This document shows positions 1 to 9,569 of a stretch of DNA of 64,000 nt, piece after piece (the first letter of the stretch is position 1; each line of letters opens with the position of its first letter). The DNA comes from Methylophilus sp. 14 (GTDB lineage: Bacteria; Pseudomonadota; Gammaproteobacteria; Burkholderiales; Methylophilaceae). Made by a program: the position numbers and the translations under genes. The DNA is taken from contig NZ_JADKYS010000003.1 in assembly GCF_015354345.1 (NCBI RefSeq), positions 464,856 through 528,855 of the forward strand. Reading direction: 5' to 3'. Below the pieces are notes generated by a model. That model was not told where the DNA came from and did no database searches. It was given only the letters and a program-made list of their open reading frames with translations.

Positions 1-1
1 T

Positions 2-583
2 GTGCAAAAACCGGACACGCCACGCGTCGCCATGGCACGCCCAGACGCGCGTACGGCAGGCGCCATTTTCAACAGTGCAGGCTTTCGCCCGCTGTTTGAA
101 GACCGCCGCCCACGCTATGTAGGTGATATCGTCACTGTTCGTATTGCAGAAAATACCACTGCTAACAAGGCTTCTGATAACGAGCAAACCAAAGATGGCT
201 CCACAGCCGCTTCTGTGACCGGCCTGTTTGGCCATAACGTGCCTAAAGCCGCCTTTAACGCCAGCTCAGCCCTGTCATTCAAAGACAAAGCAGCGGCAGA
301 TGCCAGCAATACCTTTAGTGGTTCTGTGACAGCGACCGTGACCGATGTGCTGCCAAATGGCTACCTGGTGATCAGCGGCGAGAAACAGATTGGCTTTGAC
401 AAGGGCACTGAATATGTCCGCTTCTCAGGCATTGTCAACCCGGACATGATTACCATCGGCAACGAAGTGGTCTCGACCAAAGTGGCTGATGCGCGTATTG
501 AATACCGCAGCAACAGCAAAATGGATGCCGCTGAAGTGCTGTCCATGTTCTCGCGCTTTTTCCTTAGCATGATTCCATTGTAG
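2..583 (+). CDS. flgH: Flagellar L-ring protein FlgH (5' end cut by window)
   Basis: FlgH forms the outer-membrane L-ring around the flagellar rod. The visible 193 residues include the conserved stretches RPRYVGDIVTVRIAENT and GNLVISGEK-like GYLVISGEKQI, then VRFSGIVNPDMI and a C-terminal ARIEYRSNSKMDAAE. Family members run to about 220-240 residues and start with a lipoprotein signal peptide. That N-terminus is missing here because the gene begins before the window, so the GTG at position 2 is probably an internal Val codon. The stop is followed 11 bases later by flgI on the same strand, the usual flgH-flgI-flgJ order. The family call is secure; only the start is unknown. Confidence 0.95.
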   Translation: MQKPDTPRVAMARPDARTAGAIFNSAGFRPLFEDRRPRYVGDIVTVRIAENTTANKASDNEQTKDGSTAASVTGLFGHNVPKAAFNASSALSFKDKAAADASNTFSGSVTATVTDVLPNGYLVISGEKQIGFDKGTEYVRFSGIVNPDMITIGNEVVSTKVADARIEYRSNSKMDAAEVLSMFSRFFLSMIPL

Positions 584-594
584 GAGAGTTAATC

Positions 595-1740
595 ATGCCC
601 GCACTGACAAAACCCCTGTTTCACAACGCACAGCGCGGCATACGCGCTGTTGCCTATGGCATGCTGGCCTGCAGCCTGCTGCTGACAACCCCGTTCGCCC
701 AGGCTGAGCGTATCAAGGATATCAGCAACATTCAGGGCGTGCGTGCCAACCAGTTGATTGGTTATGGCCTGGTCGTTGGCCTGGATGGCACAGGCGACAT
801 GACCACGCAAACCCCGTTTACCGTGCAAAGTATTATCAGCATGATGAACCAGATGGGTATTACCTTACCGCCTGGCACCAATCTGCAATTGAAAAACGTC
901 GCGGCAGTCATGGTCACCAGCTCCCTGCCCGCTTTCGCACAACCGGGCCAAACGCTGGATGTGACAGTCTCTTCCATGGGTAACGCCAAGAGCTTGCGCG
1001 GCGGCACCCTGCTGATGACGCCACTTAAAGGTGCCGATGGTCAAATTTACGCGATGGGTCAGGGCAACCTGGTCGTCGGTGGTGTCGGCGCGGCCGCCAA
1101 TGGCAGCCAAACCCAGATCAACCATTTAAGTGTAGGCCGTATTTCTGAGGGCGCCACGGTTGAACGTGCCCTGCCCAACACCCTGCTGCATCAGGATGTG
1201 GTCAAACTCGAATTGAAAGAAAGTGATTTCTCAACCGCCAACAATGTGGTGGAAGCCATTAACAAGAAGTTTGGCCCGATGACCGCACAAGCCGAAAGTG
1301 GCCGCGTGATTCAAGTGCGCCCACCTGAAAGCATGAGCCGCGTCTCGTTTCTGGCCAACCTGGAAACGATTAACGTGGCGCTGGCGGCAACCCCTGCCAA
1401 AATTATCCTCAATGCACGCACGGGTTCAGTGGTCATGAACAAGGCAGTAACGCTGGATAGTTGCGCAGTTTCGCACGGCAACCTGTCTGTGGTGATTAAT
1501 ACTTCACCGGTGATTAGCCAGCCTGGCCCATTCTCCAATGGCCAGACGATTTCCACCGCCGTGTCAGAAATTAACATTAACAAAGAGCCAGGCAAAGTGC
1601 TCAAGCTGAATAACGGCGCAAACTTGTCTGATGTGGTCAAAGCGCTCAACGCCATTGGCACCACACCACAGGACTTACTGGCGATTTTGCAAGCCATGAA
1701 AGCTGCCGGCGCATTGAATGCCGAGCTTGAGGTGATTTAA
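595..1740 (+). CDS. flgI: Flagellar P-ring protein FlgI
   Basis: FlgI builds the periplasmic P-ring that acts as a rod bushing in the peptidoglycan. The 381-residue product starts with a Sec signal peptide (hydrophobic core MLACSLLLTTPFAQA, cleavage near residue 32). The mature protein opens with the family signature ERIKDISNIQGVRANQLIGY and continues with GLVVGLDGTGD and MLNQMGI-like MMNQMGITLPPG. Length matches the family (about 365-385). A GGAG ribosome site lies 7 bases before the ATG. It sits between flgH and flgJ, with 13 bases to flgJ, so the three are surely co-transcribed. Confidence 0.97.
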   Translation: MPALTKPLFHNAQRGIRAVAYGMLACSLLLTTPFAQAERIKDISNIQGVRANQLIGYGLVVGLDGTGDMTTQTPFTVQSIISMMNQMGITLPPGTNLQLKNVAAVMVTSSLPAFAQPGQTLDVTVSSMGNAKSLRGGTLLMTPLKGADGQIYAMGQGNLVVGGVGAAANGSQTQINHLSVGRISEGATVERALPNTLLHQDVVKLELKESDFSTANNVVEAINKKFGPMTAQAESGRVIQVRPPESMSRVSFLANLETINVALAATPAKIILNARTGSVVMNKAVTLDSCAVSHGNLSVVINTSPVISQPGPFSNGQTISTAVSEININKEPGKVLKLNNGANLSDVVKALNAIGTTPQDLLAILQAMKAAGALNAELEVI

Positions 1741-1753
1741 GCGAGAGACGGCG

Positions 1754-2845
1754 ATGCAACCTCGTATCGATCCTACGACGCAAAGTCTGGCCATTGACGG
1801 TAACTCGCTCAATAGCCTGAAGCGTGGCAATACTGACTCGCCCGAATCTATTCGGGCGGTGGCACGCCAGTTTGAAGCTGTGCTGATGAACATGATGCTG
1901 AAAAGCATGCGTGACACCGTGCCGCAAGATGGCATCACCGATAGCGAGCAAGGCAAGATGTTTATGGGCATGCTGGACCAGCAACTGAGTACCAACCTCA
2001 GCCAAAAAGGCATGGGGCTGACAGATGTGCTGGTCAGGCAATTGAGCAAGTTTAGCCAAAAACCGGGCGATGCCACCGATGGCAGCAAAGACAGCAAATC
2101 TACTGGCAAGCTGGATAGCAGCGCTGCCCTGCCTCACACTAGCCAAACGAACCAAACAGCAAACAATGGCAATAGCAACGGTAAAGCTGTGCTAGCACAA
2201 GCCGCACAAAAAATCCGCGAAGCTTACCAGCAATGGGAAGCCACTGACGCCACCTCGGATAGCAATACCGATACAGCCTGGGCGCGCGGGATTCCTGAGC
2301 TGCCACCGCTGGTGGAAGAAACACAAGCCAATGTCCAGAGCTTTACCTTGCCGCAAGCGCCACTCGCCACCGCGATGCGTGAGGTTGCGGGTAAAACACA
2401 ACAGTTTATCCAGAGCATGTTACCGCACGCACAGGCCGCCAGCACTAGCTCCGGCATTCCTGCCAAGTTTATGATCGGCCAGGCTGCGCTTGAGAGCGGC
2501 TGGGGCAAGCATGAGATTAAAACCGACAATGGCGTCAACAGCCACAACCTGTTCGGCATCAAGGCGGATGCTAACTGGAAAGGCAAAGTCGCCACCAGCA
2601 CGACCACCGAATATATCAACGGCGTCAAACAGAGCCGGGTTGAAAAATTCCGCGCTTACGACAGCTATAGCGATGCGTTCAAAGATTACGCCAAACTGAT
2701 TTCACAAAATCCGCGCTACCAGCAAGCCATGAGCAATACGCATGATGCCAGCGCCTATGCCCACGCATTACAACGTGCTGGATATGCAACAGACCCTCAA
2801 TATGGCAAGAAACTGACGCAAGTCATCAAAAATTTACAAGGCTAG
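1754..2845 (+). CDS. flgJ: FlgJ, rod-capping protein with peptidoglycan hydrolase domain
   Basis: A 363-residue two-domain FlgJ. Residues about 25-100 are the rod-binding domain (VARQFEAVLMNMMLKSMRDT), which caps the growing rod. After a low-complexity Ser/Thr/Asn/Gln linker, residues about 205-360 form a glucosaminidase (GH73-type) domain. Its motif IGQAALESGWGKHEI carries the likely catalytic Glu, followed by NLFGIKADANWKG and the YATDPQYGKK end. The enzyme opens the peptidoglycan so that the rod can pass. Dual-domain FlgJ is typical of beta- and gammaproteobacteria. It follows flgI by 13 bases. Confidence 0.96.
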   Translation: MQPRIDPTTQSLAIDGNSLNSLKRGNTDSPESIRAVARQFEAVLMNMMLKSMRDTVPQDGITDSEQGKMFMGMLDQQLSTNLSQKGMGLTDVLVRQLSKFSQKPGDATDGSKDSKSTGKLDSSAALPHTSQTNQTANNGNSNGKAVLAQAAQKIREAYQQWEATDATSDSNTDTAWARGIPELPPLVEETQANVQSFTLPQAPLATAMREVAGKTQQFIQSMLPHAQAASTSSGIPAKFMIGQAALESGWGKHEIKTDNGVNSHNLFGIKADANWKGKVATSTTTEYINGVKQSRVEKFRAYDSYSDAFKDYAKLISQNPRYQQAMSNTHDASAYAHALQRAGYATDPQYGKKLTQVIKNLQG

Positions 2846-2857
2846 GCTGACGTACCC

Positions 2858-2884
2858 TAAAGAAACAAAAAAAACTGCCGATAG
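2858..2884 (+). promoter_or_regulatory. Sigma-28 (FliA) promoter for flgKL
   Basis: The -35 element TAAAGAAA (2858-2865) and the -10 element GCCGATAG (2877-2884) are separated by exactly 11 bases. This fits the flagellar sigma-28 consensus TAAAGTTT-N11-GCCGATAA. It lies in the only sizeable gap of the flg block, about 65 bases before the flgK start, as expected for late flagellar genes. Confidence 0.88.
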
Positions 2885-2950
2885 GCTACTTATCCACACT
2901 TTAAAGTCGTGTCTGACTCTCTGCAGGGGGCTGACACATGAGGAAATCAC

Positions 2951-4603
2951 ATGTCAAATGTACTCAGCATTGGTAAAAGCGCCCTCAATGCCGCGCAAAT
3001 AGGGATTGCCACCGTTGGCCACAACATTGCCAACGCGTCGACCGAGGGTTACAACCGTCAAACTGTAGTGCAAGCCGCTGCGCAAGCACAAAACTTTGGC
3101 TATGGCTACGTCGGCCAGGGCACCAATGTGGTGGGCATACAGCGTGTGTTCAACGAGACGCTGGCCAAACAGGTACTGAATGCCACGGCGACAGCCAATG
3201 CCAGCGGTGCTTATTACAGCAATATCAGCCAGATCAACAGCTTGTTGTCCGACAGCACGGCCGGTTTGAACCCAGTGATTACCAGCTTTTTCAGTGCAGT
3301 GAGCGCGGCCGCAGCCAACCCAAGTGACACGGCCACGCGCCAGACATTGATCTCTTCCGCACAATCCATGGTGAACCGTTTTAATGCGGTAAACACCCAG
3401 TTGGACCAAATGCGCGATAGTATTAATACGCAAATTACCGCCAGTGTGGATGCTATTAACAGCTACTCCTCACAAATTGCCAACTTGAATGACACCATCA
3501 GCAAAGCCATTAACTCAACAGGCAATACGCCTAATGACCTGATGGACCAACGTGACCAACTGGTGGCCAAGCTCAGTGAACAAATCAAGACCACCGTCAT
3601 CAAGCAGGATGATGGTTCTTACAACGTCTTTGCCGGTAGCGGCATGCCACTGGTCGTTGGTACGCAACAGTACTCTTTATATACACGCGCCAGTGATACC
3701 GACCCTACCCGCATGGAGGTGGCTTATGGTAATCCCGCCAGCCCTAAAATCCTGAGCACAGATACCTTGTCTGGCGGCACGCTTGGCGGTGTTTTGCAAT
3801 TCAGGAGTGAAACTCTGGACGTGGTGCAAAACCAGGTGGGCCAATTGGCCGTGACCCTGGCCAGCCAGTTTAATGCCCAGCAAACCCAGGGCTATGATTT
3901 AAATGGCGTGTTGGGTACCAACCTGTTTAATGTCGGTGGACCGACCGCGGTCAGCAGCGCCTACAACACAGACCCGACCAAAGCGGCTTCTGCCACCATC
4001 ACCGATGCCAGCCTGCTGACCAGCAGCGACTACACGGTCAAATATAACAGTGGCCAATACACCATTACCCGCCTCAGTGATAAGTCCGTGATGTGGCAAG
4101 GCGCTTCGCTGCCTGCTACCGTCGACGGCATGCAGATTGATGTCAACACTAGCACACCGACAGAAGGCGATTCTTACCTGATCAAGCCGACGCAGTATGC
4201 TGCGGGTCAACTGTCACTGGCATTTACCAATGTCGACAAACTGGCTATGGCAGGCTCAGCCACCACCGGCCCTAACGATAACGAAAACGGCTTGAAACTG
4301 GCTGCCTTGCAAACTGGCGCCAACGTGCGTGTGGCAGGCAGCAGCACGAATAGAACCTATGCACAGGCCTTTGCACAAATGGTGAGTGCCGTAGGCACTA
4401 AAACCAATGAACTCAGCATCACCAGCAAGGCTGATGCCACCGCCCTGGAAAATGCAACGGCCGCCATGCAGTCTGAGTCTGACGTCAACCTGGACGAAGA
4501 AGCCACTGATTTGCTGCGTTATCAGCAAGCCTACCAGGCGGCGGGCAAAATGATGCAAATCGCCAGCCAGCTATTTGAAGTTTTACTGCAAATTGGTCAA
4601 TAA
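2951..4603 (+). CDS. flgK: Flagellar hook-associated protein 1, FlgK
   Basis: FlgK is the first hook-filament junction protein. The 550-residue product has the typical N-terminus: LSIGKSALNAAQIGIATVGHNIANASTEGYNRQ, which contains the rod/hook-family ANASTxGYxRQ motif. It has a heptad-rich D0/D1 region and the C-terminal DEEATDLLRYQQAYQAAGKMMQ helix that packs against the N-terminus. The length is normal for the family. AGGAAATCAC precedes the ATG. The gene follows a sigma-28 promoter and is 21 bases before flgL. Confidence 0.97.
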   Translation: MSNVLSIGKSALNAAQIGIATVGHNIANASTEGYNRQTVVQAAAQAQNFGYGYVGQGTNVVGIQRVFNETLAKQVLNATATANASGAYYSNISQINSLLSDSTAGLNPVITSFFSAVSAAAANPSDTATRQTLISSAQSMVNRFNAVNTQLDQMRDSINTQITASVDAINSYSSQIANLNDTISKAINSTGNTPNDLMDQRDQLVAKLSEQIKTTVIKQDDGSYNVFAGSGMPLVVGTQQYSLYTRASDTDPTRMEVAYGNPASPKILSTDTLSGGTLGGVLQFRSETLDVVQNQVGQLAVTLASQFNAQQTQGYDLNGVLGTNLFNVGGPTAVSSAYNTDPTKAASATITDASLLTSSDYTVKYNSGQYTITRLSDKSVMWQGASLPATVDGMQIDVNTSTPTEGDSYLIKPTQYAAGQLSLAFTNVDKLAMAGSATTGPNDNENGLKLAALQTGANVRVAGSSTNRTYAQAFAQMVSAVGTKTNELSITSKADATALENATAAMQSESDVNLDEEATDLLRYQQAYQAAGKMMQIASQLFEVLLQIGQ

Positions 4604-4624
4604 GTTTTTGAAGGATAGGCCATC

Positions 4625-5530
4625 ATGAGAATCAGTACCAATACCATCTATCAATCTGGTACCAACCAGTTAATGAATCTGCAAGCAGACCTGAACAAGC
4701 TGAGCATTCAAACTGCGACTGGTAAGCGCGTAAATTCGCCAGCAGACGACCCGGTGGCGGCGGCACGCATACTCGAGCTCAATACGGCCAAAGACCAGAA
4801 CGCGAATTACACCAACACGCGTAAAACTGCAGAAACACTGCTGCAAACCTATGAGGCTAACTTGAGTAGCGTGACAGACACCATACAGTCCATCCAATGG
4901 ACCCTGATTGCTGCCGGTAATGGTGCTTATACGGATGCAGAACGTGCCAAGCTGGCCAATGAACTGCAAGGTAGTCTGGACACACTGAAGGGCCTGGCCA
5001 ATACCAAAGACTCGCAGGGCAACTATATGTACTCTGGCTATGCTTCGTCTACCGTACCGTTTGATGGCAACTTTGACTTTGTTGCCAACTCAACCCGCAC
5101 CAGCTTGCAAATTGATGTGCAAAGCCAGTTGCCAGTCACGTTCACCGGCGACCAGGTATTTGGTGCCAACGGCGACAATGTGTTCACTAACTTGCAGGAC
5201 ATTATTGCGCTGTTAAAAACACCGATCACCGACAGCACTACCCAAGACGCATTTAATACCGGCCTGGCAACCAGTATCGACAAAATGAAAGGCTCATTGA
5301 ACTCGGTATTGGATGCACGTTCAGAAATCGGTAGCAGCCTGAATTTGTTGGATACCCTGAATACCACGGGGGATAGTCTGGATCTGCAATATGATGCGTC
5401 TATTTCAACGCTGCAGGATCTGGATTATGCGCAGGCATTGTCAGATATCTCCAAGAAAACGACGATCTTGCAAGCGGCGCAAAAAGCATTTGTCGCTACC
5501 TCGAATATCTCGCTATTCAGCCTGATTTAA
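4625..5530 (+). CDS. flgL: Flagellar hook-associated protein 3, FlgL
   Basis: FlgL is the second junction protein, sitting between FlgK and the filament. The 301-residue protein starts MRISTNTIYQSGTNQLMNLQ and contains the flagellin-like motif GKRVNSPADDPVAAARIL. The C-terminus (YAQALSDISKKTTILQAAQKAF) matches the conserved flagellin-fold end helix. It is co-transcribed with flgK and ends 20 bases before the convergent fliR stop. Confidence 0.96.
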   Translation: MRISTNTIYQSGTNQLMNLQADLNKLSIQTATGKRVNSPADDPVAAARILELNTAKDQNANYTNTRKTAETLLQTYEANLSSVTDTIQSIQWTLIAAGNGAYTDAERAKLANELQGSLDTLKGLANTKDSQGNYMYSGYASSTVPFDGNFDFVANSTRTSLQIDVQSQLPVTFTGDQVFGANGDNVFTNLQDIIALLKTPITDSTTQDAFNTGLATSIDKMKGSLNSVLDARSEIGSSLNLLDTLNTTGDSLDLQYDASISTLQDLDYAQALSDISKKTTILQAAQKAFVATSNISLFSLI

Positions 5531-5550
5531 GCATCACCATTTAATCGTCA

Positions 5551-6318
5551 CTAGTGCAGCACTTGCAACATCAGTTGTTGCGCCTCAACTAGCCAACGAC
5601 TGATGGGGCTGACCAGAGAAGGCAGGCTGAGCAGCGTCATCAAGAAACCCACCGATATCGTGATCGGGAAACCGATACCGAAAATATTGAATTGTGGCGC
5701 CGCTTTGGTTAACACACCCAGCGCCATGTTGGTAATCAACAGGCTGGCAACCACCGGCAATGACAGCAGCAGGCCTTGCGAAAAAATATGCCCGCCCAAA
5801 CTGGCGATGGCCTGGCTATTCAGCTGCCAGTGCTCCATACCTATCGGCATGGTTTCAAAGCTTTGCAGCATGACGGCCACCACAATTAAATGACCATCCA
5901 GGCTTAAAAACACCAGCAACGCCAGCATGGTTAAAAACTGCCCGACAGCGATGGTTTGGCCATGCGCCTGTGGATCATAAAAACTGGCAAAGCCCAGGCC
6001 CATGCTCATGCCCATCATAAACCCGGCCATTTCAACCGCAGTAAACAGTAAGCGCATGACAAAGCCCATGCTGATACCGATTAAAAACTGTGCCAGCAAT
6101 GACAACAAGCCTTGCCATGACAACACCTCAATGGACGGCACCTGGATGGCAGGCACAATGGCCAGCGTAATGACAAAGCCGATCGCCAGCTTGATGCGTT
6201 TGGGAATAGAGGGATGGCTAAACAGCGGAACGACGGTGAGACAACCAAGCACCCGTGTCAGTGGCCACAATAGCTGGACAATCCACAATTGCAGATCTGA
6301 AGCATGGATGGTCAGCAT
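5551..6318 (-). CDS. fliR: Flagellar export gate protein FliR
   Basis: FliR is an inner-membrane component of the FliPQR export channel of the flagellar type III apparatus. The 255-residue protein has about six hydrophobic segments. Family landmarks include WPLTRVLGCLTVVPLFS at the N-terminus, IGISMGFVMRLLFTAVEMAGFMMG, the GLGFASFYDPQAHGQ loop and NIFGIGFPITI near the end. It is the last gene of the long fliF-R operon, 12 bases after fliQ. Confidence 0.96.
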   Translation of the reverse strand: MLTIHASDLQLWIVQLLWPLTRVLGCLTVVPLFSHPSIPKRIKLAIGFVITLAIVPAIQVPSIEVLSWQGLLSLLAQFLIGISMGFVMRLLFTAVEMAGFMMGMSMGLGFASFYDPQAHGQTIAVGQFLTMLALLVFLSLDGHLIVVAVMLQSFETMPIGMEHWQLNSQAIASLGGHIFSQGLLLSLPVVASLLITNMALGVLTKAAPQFNIFGIGFPITISVGFLMTLLSLPSLVSPISRWLVEAQQLMLQVLH

Positions 6319-6330
6319 AAGGCCTGAGGC

Positions 6331-6600
6331 TTAGTTCACCAATTGCGGAATCATGGTAAAAATATGGTGCATATAATCCACCATAGTCATCAGCATCCAG
6401 TGGCCAGCCAAGAGCAGCACAGCCATGACGCCGACCAATTTGGGGATAAATGACAGGGTTTGTTCGTTGATTTGTGTCGCTGCCTGGAAAATACTCACAA
6501 TCAAACCGATCATCAACGCAGTCCCCAGCACGGGCGCTGCTACCATCAATGTGGTTTGCATCGCTTCACTGCCTATGGTCAATACCTGTTCCGGACTCAT
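6331..6600 (-). CDS. fliQ: Flagellar export gate protein FliQ
   Basis: An 89-residue, two-helix membrane protein of the FliPQR export pore. The conserved FliQ pattern is clear: APVLGTALMIGLIVSIFQAATQINEQTLSFIPK. The size is exactly that of the family. AGGAG lies 6 bases before the ATG. It is flanked by fliP and fliR in the standard order. Confidence 0.96.
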   Translation of the reverse strand: MSPEQVLTIGSEAMQTTLMVAAPVLGTALMIGLIVSIFQAATQINEQTLSFIPKLVGVMAVLLLAGHWMLMTMVDYMHHIFTMIPQLVN

Positions 6601-6643
6601 GGTTTGCTCCTGAATTGAATATATGCTGCGTTATATCAAAAAG

Positions 6644-7411
6644 TTAAATCACAAAGCTTTGCGCCAGCGAGCCGAGTATCAGCTGCCAGCCATCGACCAG
6701 CACAAACAGCATGAGCTTGAAAGGCAGCGAAACAATGGCTGGTGACACCATCATCATACCCATGGCCATCAGGATACTGGCTACCACCATATCGATAATC
6801 AAAAACGGGATGTAGATGGCAAAGCCGATCTGGAAAGCGGTTTTCAGCTCACTGGTCATAAAGGCAGGCACCAGTATTCTGAGCGGTACATCCTCTGGCG
6901 TTTGAATGGTCTCGACATGTGCCATATTGGCAAACATGGCCAGGTCATTCTCGCGGGTTTGCTTGAGCATAAAGCCCTTGAGTGGCAATACACCGCGCTC
7001 CAACGCTTCCTGCATGGTGATTTTGCTTTCGGATAAAGGCTGGTAAGCGTCGGTATAAATCTTGTCGAACACCGGCCCCATGACAAAAAAGGTAATAAAC
7101 AAGGCCAGGCCAATCAATACCTGGTTAGAAGGCGCAGACTGGGTACCCAAGGCCTGGCGCAGCAAAGACAACACAATCACGATACGCGTAAAGCCGGTCA
7201 TCATCAGCATGGCGGCCGGGATGAATGTCAATGAGGTGAGTAAAATCAGGGTTTGCAGGCTCAGCGTATAGTCCTGGCCACCTCCTGCTCCGGGGGTCAC
7301 TGTGCCAATCGGCAGTCCGCCAGCCGCCCACGATAAGAGCGGGAAGCCAAGCAGCAAGCCGGTCGGCAGCAACAAGGACAAGAGAGACTTTAAACCTGAA
7401 AAAACGCGCAT
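6644..7411 (-). CDS. fliP: Flagellar export gate protein FliP
   Basis: FliP is the main pore-forming subunit of the flagellar export gate. From the ATG at 7411 the product is 255 residues, beginning [11 protein letters not shown] with a cleavable signal peptide ending near LLSWAAG. Family motifs include [45 protein letters not shown] and the C-terminal [18 protein letters not shown] 45 bases upstream would add 15 residues that are unlike the family, so I prefer the ATG. Confidence 0.95.
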   Translation of the reverse strand: MRVFSGLKSLLSLLLPTGLLLGFPLLSWAAGGLPIGTVTPGAGGGQDYTLSLQTLILLTSLTFIPAAMLMMTGFTRIVIVLSLLRQALGTQSAPSNQVLIGLALFITFFVMGPVFDKIYTDAYQPLSESKITMQEALERGVLPLKGFMLKQTRENDLAMFANMAHVETIQTPEDVPLRILVPAFMTSELKTAFQIGFAIYIPFLIIDMVVASILMAMGMMMVSPAIVSLPFKLMLFVLVDGWQLILGSLAQSFVI

Positions 7412-7524
7412 GTATATGGCACCCGAAACTGTCTTGTACCTGCACACGGCAGACACAAGACGATCAATAAGTTAGGGCTATAGTACGCCAGACCTGGCTA
7501 AATCAAAGGTCGGAAATGAGCGAC

Positions 7525-8025
7525 TCAAGGCTTGTTTTTGATGGATTTGACGGTTTGCTGCAAGGTGGCCTGCATGGCCTGCTGTAAACGGACAGCAAAA
7601 GAAGCTTGCGGATCAACACCAGGAACCGAGGGCTCAGCCGCGCTGGCGCCCTCTTCTGCTGTGGACTCTGCGGCAGGCGGGTCAACCTCGCCTAGGGCGG
7701 TCATTTGGCCTGCATTGATACCAACCACCAGCCAGCGGCCAGCCACTTCAAGCACCACCACGCGTTCCCTGGGGCTTAACTGCAAACCACCTACCTGCTT
7801 GATCACACCGCGTTGAGCCATGGTTTGCCCAGGCAGAACTCGTCGTAACACCCAGGCAATCGCCGCAATTACCAGCAAGACAATTACCGTGCCATAGACC
7901 ATGCGGCCCAGGCTATCACTGGCACTGGGTGCGGCCGCGACAGTTGCCGCAGGTACCACAGCCCATGCCACACTGGTCAGCAGGCTGCTAAACAAGGCAA
8001 TTAACCACTGGCTGAGAGTTTTCAT
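7525..8025 (-). CDS. fliO: Flagellar biosynthesis protein FliO
   Basis: FliO assists assembly of the FliP ring in the export gate. The 166-residue product has an N-terminal signal-like segment, then a single membrane helix (MVYGTVIVLLVIAAIAWVLRRVLPG). The cytoplasmic domain carries the family motif LSPRERVVVLEVAGRWLVVGI. The acidic, Ala/Glu-rich C-terminus is typically variable. Its position between fliN and fliP supports the call. Confidence 0.92.
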   Translation of the reverse strand: MKTLSQWLIALFSSLLTSVAWAVVPAATVAAAPSASDSLGRMVYGTVIVLLVIAAIAWVLRRVLPGQTMAQRGVIKQVGGLQLSPRERVVVLEVAGRWLVVGINAGQMTALGEVDPPAAESTAEEGASAAEPSVPGVDPQASFAVRLQQAMQATLQQTVKSIKNKP

Positions 8026-8049
8026 GGCGATCTAATTCAAAAAAAGCAA

Positions 8050-8535
8050 TTAACGATTCAGCTTGCGAATACGCTCGGCCGGGGTAATGATATCGGTTAA
8101 GCGGATACCAAACTTGTCATTCACCACCACCACCTCACCTTGTGCGATCAGGCAGCCGTTCACCAGGACATCCATTGGTTCACCGGCCATGCCATCCAAC
8201 TCCACCACAGAGCCCTGTGCCAGTTGCAGCAGGTTCTTGATCGAAATTTTGGTGCGGCCTAACTCAACCGTCAGTTGTACCGGAATATCCAGAATGAAAT
8301 CAATGTCATTCTGAGTGCCTTCTAGCTTGTTATTGGCGCTAAACTCGTTAAACACTGCCGTCTTGCTGGTTGGCTCTTGCAGCGCCGAAGATTCCGCCTG
8401 GGTTTGCTCAGCCAGGGCCGCGCCCCAGTCATCTTCAGCAATCGTCTGCACATCACCGGGATCAGACACTCCCATGGCAGCCATGGCTGCATTCATATCA
8501 TCATCTGCACTATTCGTGGCGGGATCCATAGCCAT
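8050..8535 (-). CDS. fliN: Flagellar motor switch protein FliN
   Basis: FliN forms the lower C-ring and takes part in switching and export. The 161-residue protein has an unstructured acidic N-terminal half. Its C-terminal SpoA/FliN domain (about residues 80-158) reads IDFILDIPVQLTVELGRTKISIKNLLQL, then VELDGMAGEPMDVLVNGCLIAQGEVVVVNDKFGIRLTDI. The start codon overlaps the fliM stop by one base (TAATG), indicating translational coupling. Confidence 0.96.
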   Translation of the reverse strand: MAMDPATNSADDDMNAAMAAMGVSDPGDVQTIAEDDWGAALAEQTQAESSALQEPTSKTAVFNEFSANNKLEGTQNDIDFILDIPVQLTVELGRTKISIKNLLQLAQGSVVELDGMAGEPMDVLVNGCLIAQGEVVVVNDKFGIRLTDIITPAERIRKLNR

Positions 8536-9536
8536 TATGACTCTCCTTGCAATTGCTCGTGACTACCGTCAGCGCGAATTAACTTTTCAACCTTGAGGGC
8601 GTACTGCCCGTTAAATACACCATAACGACAATCCATCACTGGAATGTTGTCAATTTGTCCTTCGATGCTGTCACTGATATTAATCGGGATCACATCGCCC
8701 TCTTTCAGCTCCAGCAAGTCTGCCACTGTCAGTTTACGTGTCGCCAGATTGGCCACAATCTCAACCTCTGCGGCTTGAATCTGCTGCGTCATCAATTTGA
8801 CCCAACGTTTATCGCCACCCAGATTTTCGCCTTGTAACGGTGAGGTCAGCAGATCTTTGATTGGCTCGACCATGGAATACGGCACGCAAAAATGCATTTC
8901 GCCGCTATTCGGGCCCAGCTCAATATTGAAGGTAATGGCCACGACCACTTCATTCGGCGTGGCGATATTGGCAAACTGCGTATTCATTTCCGAGCGCAGG
9001 TATTCAAACTTGACCGGATACACGGGCGCCCAGGCTTTTTCATACGACTCGAACATAATGCTCAGGATGCGCTGGATAATGCGTTGCTCGGTCGCGGTAA
9101 AATCACGGCCCTCCACGCGGGTATGAAAACGGCCATCGCCGCCGAACATATTATCCACCACCAAAAACACCAGTGTCGGATCCAGCACCAGCACGCCTGT
9201 GCCACGCATTGGGTTCATATGAATCAGGTTGAGGTTGGTGGGCACCACCAGGTTACGGATAAAGTCGGTATATTTGATGATTCTGACCGGGCCGACTGAC
9301 ACTTCTACCGTGCGGCGCAGAAAGTTGAACAACTCAACACGTAATAAACGCGCATAGCGTTCATTAATCATTTCCAGCGTGGCCATGCGGCCGCGCACAA
9401 TACGCTCTTGCGTGGCGAGATTGTAATTGCGTACACCAGCCTCGTCTTTGCTGGACGAATCAGTCTCATCATCGCCCTCAACCCCTTTGAGTAGCGCATC
9501 AATTTCATCTTGTGATAAGAACTTGTCAGCTGACAT
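8535..9536 (-). CDS. fliM: Flagellar motor switch protein FliM
   Basis: FliM is the C-ring subunit that binds phosphorylated CheY. The 333 residues begin with the CheY-binding peptide LSQDEIDALLKGV, a hallmark of the family. A CheC-like middle domain follows (GTGVLVLDPTLVFLVVDNMFGGDGR), and the C-terminal SpoA domain covers about residues 255-325. The start is supported by alignment of the LSQDEIDALL motif at residues 7-16. It lies between fliL and fliN. Confidence 0.97.
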   Translation of the reverse strand: MSADKFLSQDEIDALLKGVEGDDETDSSSKDEAGVRNYNLATQERIVRGRMATLEMINERYARLLRVELFNFLRRTVEVSVGPVRIIKYTDFIRNLVVPTNLNLIHMNPMRGTGVLVLDPTLVFLVVDNMFGGDGRFHTRVEGRDFTATEQRIIQRILSIMFESYEKAWAPVYPVKFEYLRSEMNTQFANIATPNEVVVAITFNIELGPNSGEMHFCVPYSMVEPIKDLLTSPLQGENLGGDKRWVKLMTQQIQAAEVEIVANLATRKLTVADLLELKEGDVIPINISDSIEGQIDNIPVMDCRYGVFNGQYALKVEKLIRADGSHEQLQGES

Positions 9537-9569
9537 GATGACTCACTTTAAACAACTAGGCCCATAACA

